From Candidatus Zixiibacteriota bacterium (GTDB lineage Bacteria; Zixibacteria; MSB-5A5; GN15; JACZUZ01): a DNA stretch of 5,267 nt. The position numbers and the translations under genes were made by a program. Within the stretch, counting starts at the first letter, position 1. Each line of letters starts with the position of its first letter. The stretch lies in assembly GCA_022572905.1 (NCBI GenBank), contig JACZUZ010000182.1, positions 1 through 5,267 of the forward strand, given 5' to 3'. The notes under the pieces were generated by a model. That model was not told the origin of the DNA. It worked only from the letters and a program-made list of their open reading frames with translations, and ran no database searches. Below, one piece after another: positions 4,980-5,267 of the stretch.

Positions 4980-5267
4980 TAAAAAGTCTGAGGTTGTCTT
5001 GTATCATGGTGATTGTCTTGATTTACTGAAAAAGATTCCAGACAATTCTGTAATGCTTGTAGTGACATCGCCGCCATATAATCTAGGTAAAGAATATGAG
5101 AAGTGGAAGCCGATGAAGGATTATCTAAAAGAACTAGAGGCAGTGATAGCTGAATGTGTTCGCATTCTCCATCCCAAAGGAAGTATTTGCTGGCAAGTGG
5201 GAAACTATGTTCAGCGTAGTGAAGTATTTCCTCTTGATATCTTATTGTACAGCGAATTCAAGAAGCA
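4957..5267 (+). CDS. Site-specific DNA methyltransferase, beta-type amino-methylase (N-terminal part)
   Basis: The ATG at 4957 opens a frame that runs off the window after 103 residues. VVLYHGDCLDLLKKIPDNS (13-31) followed by VVTSPPYN (35-42) is the entry signature of amino-group (N6-adenine or N4-cytosine) DNA methyltransferases, and SPPY (38-41) is catalytic motif IV. The later RILHPKGSICWQVGNYV (69-85) continues the fold. Motif IV so near the N-terminus, with no DPFxGSG SAM motif before it, indicates the beta order (IV, target domain, I), so motif I should lie beyond the window. The enzyme would methylate a specific DNA sequence, usually as the protective half of a restriction-modification system, though solitary enzymes exist. 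The methylated base (A or C) cannot be decided. GAAG (4947-4950) is a modest ribosome site. The local AT-richness suggests acquired DNA, and an endonuclease may follow. Confidence 0.9.
   Translation, partial: MKISDQYNKKSEVVLYHGDCLDLLKKIPDNSVMLVVTSPPYNLGKEYEKWKPMKDYLKELEAVIAECVRILHPKGSICWQVGNYVQRSEVFPLDILLYSEFKK

Noticed and set aside
4871..5077. Minus-strand 68-codon frame
   Set aside because: It is opposite the start of the DNA methyltransferase, whose GDC and TSPPYN motifs decide the strand.
1..5267. CRISPR array
   Set aside because: No regularly spaced 23-40 base repeats are present; the only short repeats are those listed near the attachment site.

Overview
The window is bacterial DNA of mixed origin. 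The organism cannot be named from it. A glycan-type gene cluster and intermediate base composition fit an environmental or host-associated bacterium, possibly Gram-negative, but that is inference. The right end looks more AT-rich than the left, consistent with an acquired segment there.

Left part (1-1570): two minus-strand genes read as an operon toward position 1. The first is an extended-SDR NAD-dependent sugar epimerase/dehydratase (450-1388, GTG start). The second, 24 bases downstream, is a class I SAM-dependent methyltransferase resembling the CmoB/Methyltransf_9 group (425-1, cut by the window edge). An NDP-sugar epimerase followed by a small methyltransferase is typical of O-antigen, capsule or other surface glycan loci. 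Upstream on the same strand (1569-1861) lies what looks like the C-terminal remnant of a further, frameshifted gene.

Middle (1918-2938): a plus-strand gene for a 271-residue protein with a possible SAM-binding Rossmann core, weakly reminiscent of DUF3419/BtaA-type aminocarboxypropyl transferases. It starts at TTG and its start is uncertain. Fourteen bases after its stop comes a truncated IS3-family transposase end (minus strand, about 2748-2910).

Right part (2939-5267): an intact minus-strand tyrosine recombinase (2939-4081). About 105 bases upstream of its start is the orphan 3' end of a tRNA-Ser gene (4187-4209 plus one base), which is very likely the integrase core attachment site. To its right are phased short direct repeats resembling arm-type integrase sites, a nested inverted-repeat region that could fold into a structured RNA, a truncated conserved small gene (4682-4843), a small ORF (4821-4979), and the start of a beta-type DNA methyltransferase (4957 to the window end), probably part of a restriction-modification or similar defence module.

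Overall reading: a surface-glycan cluster abuts an integration hotspot at a tRNA-Ser gene. The polarity of the tRNA fragment implies that the integrase and the methyltransferase lie on opposite sides of an element junction. This is best explained by two adjacent (tandem) integrated elements or by a rearranged, partly deleted island. I did not see a clearly new biological system. The most informative region is the non-coding attachment-site region at 4082-4680.
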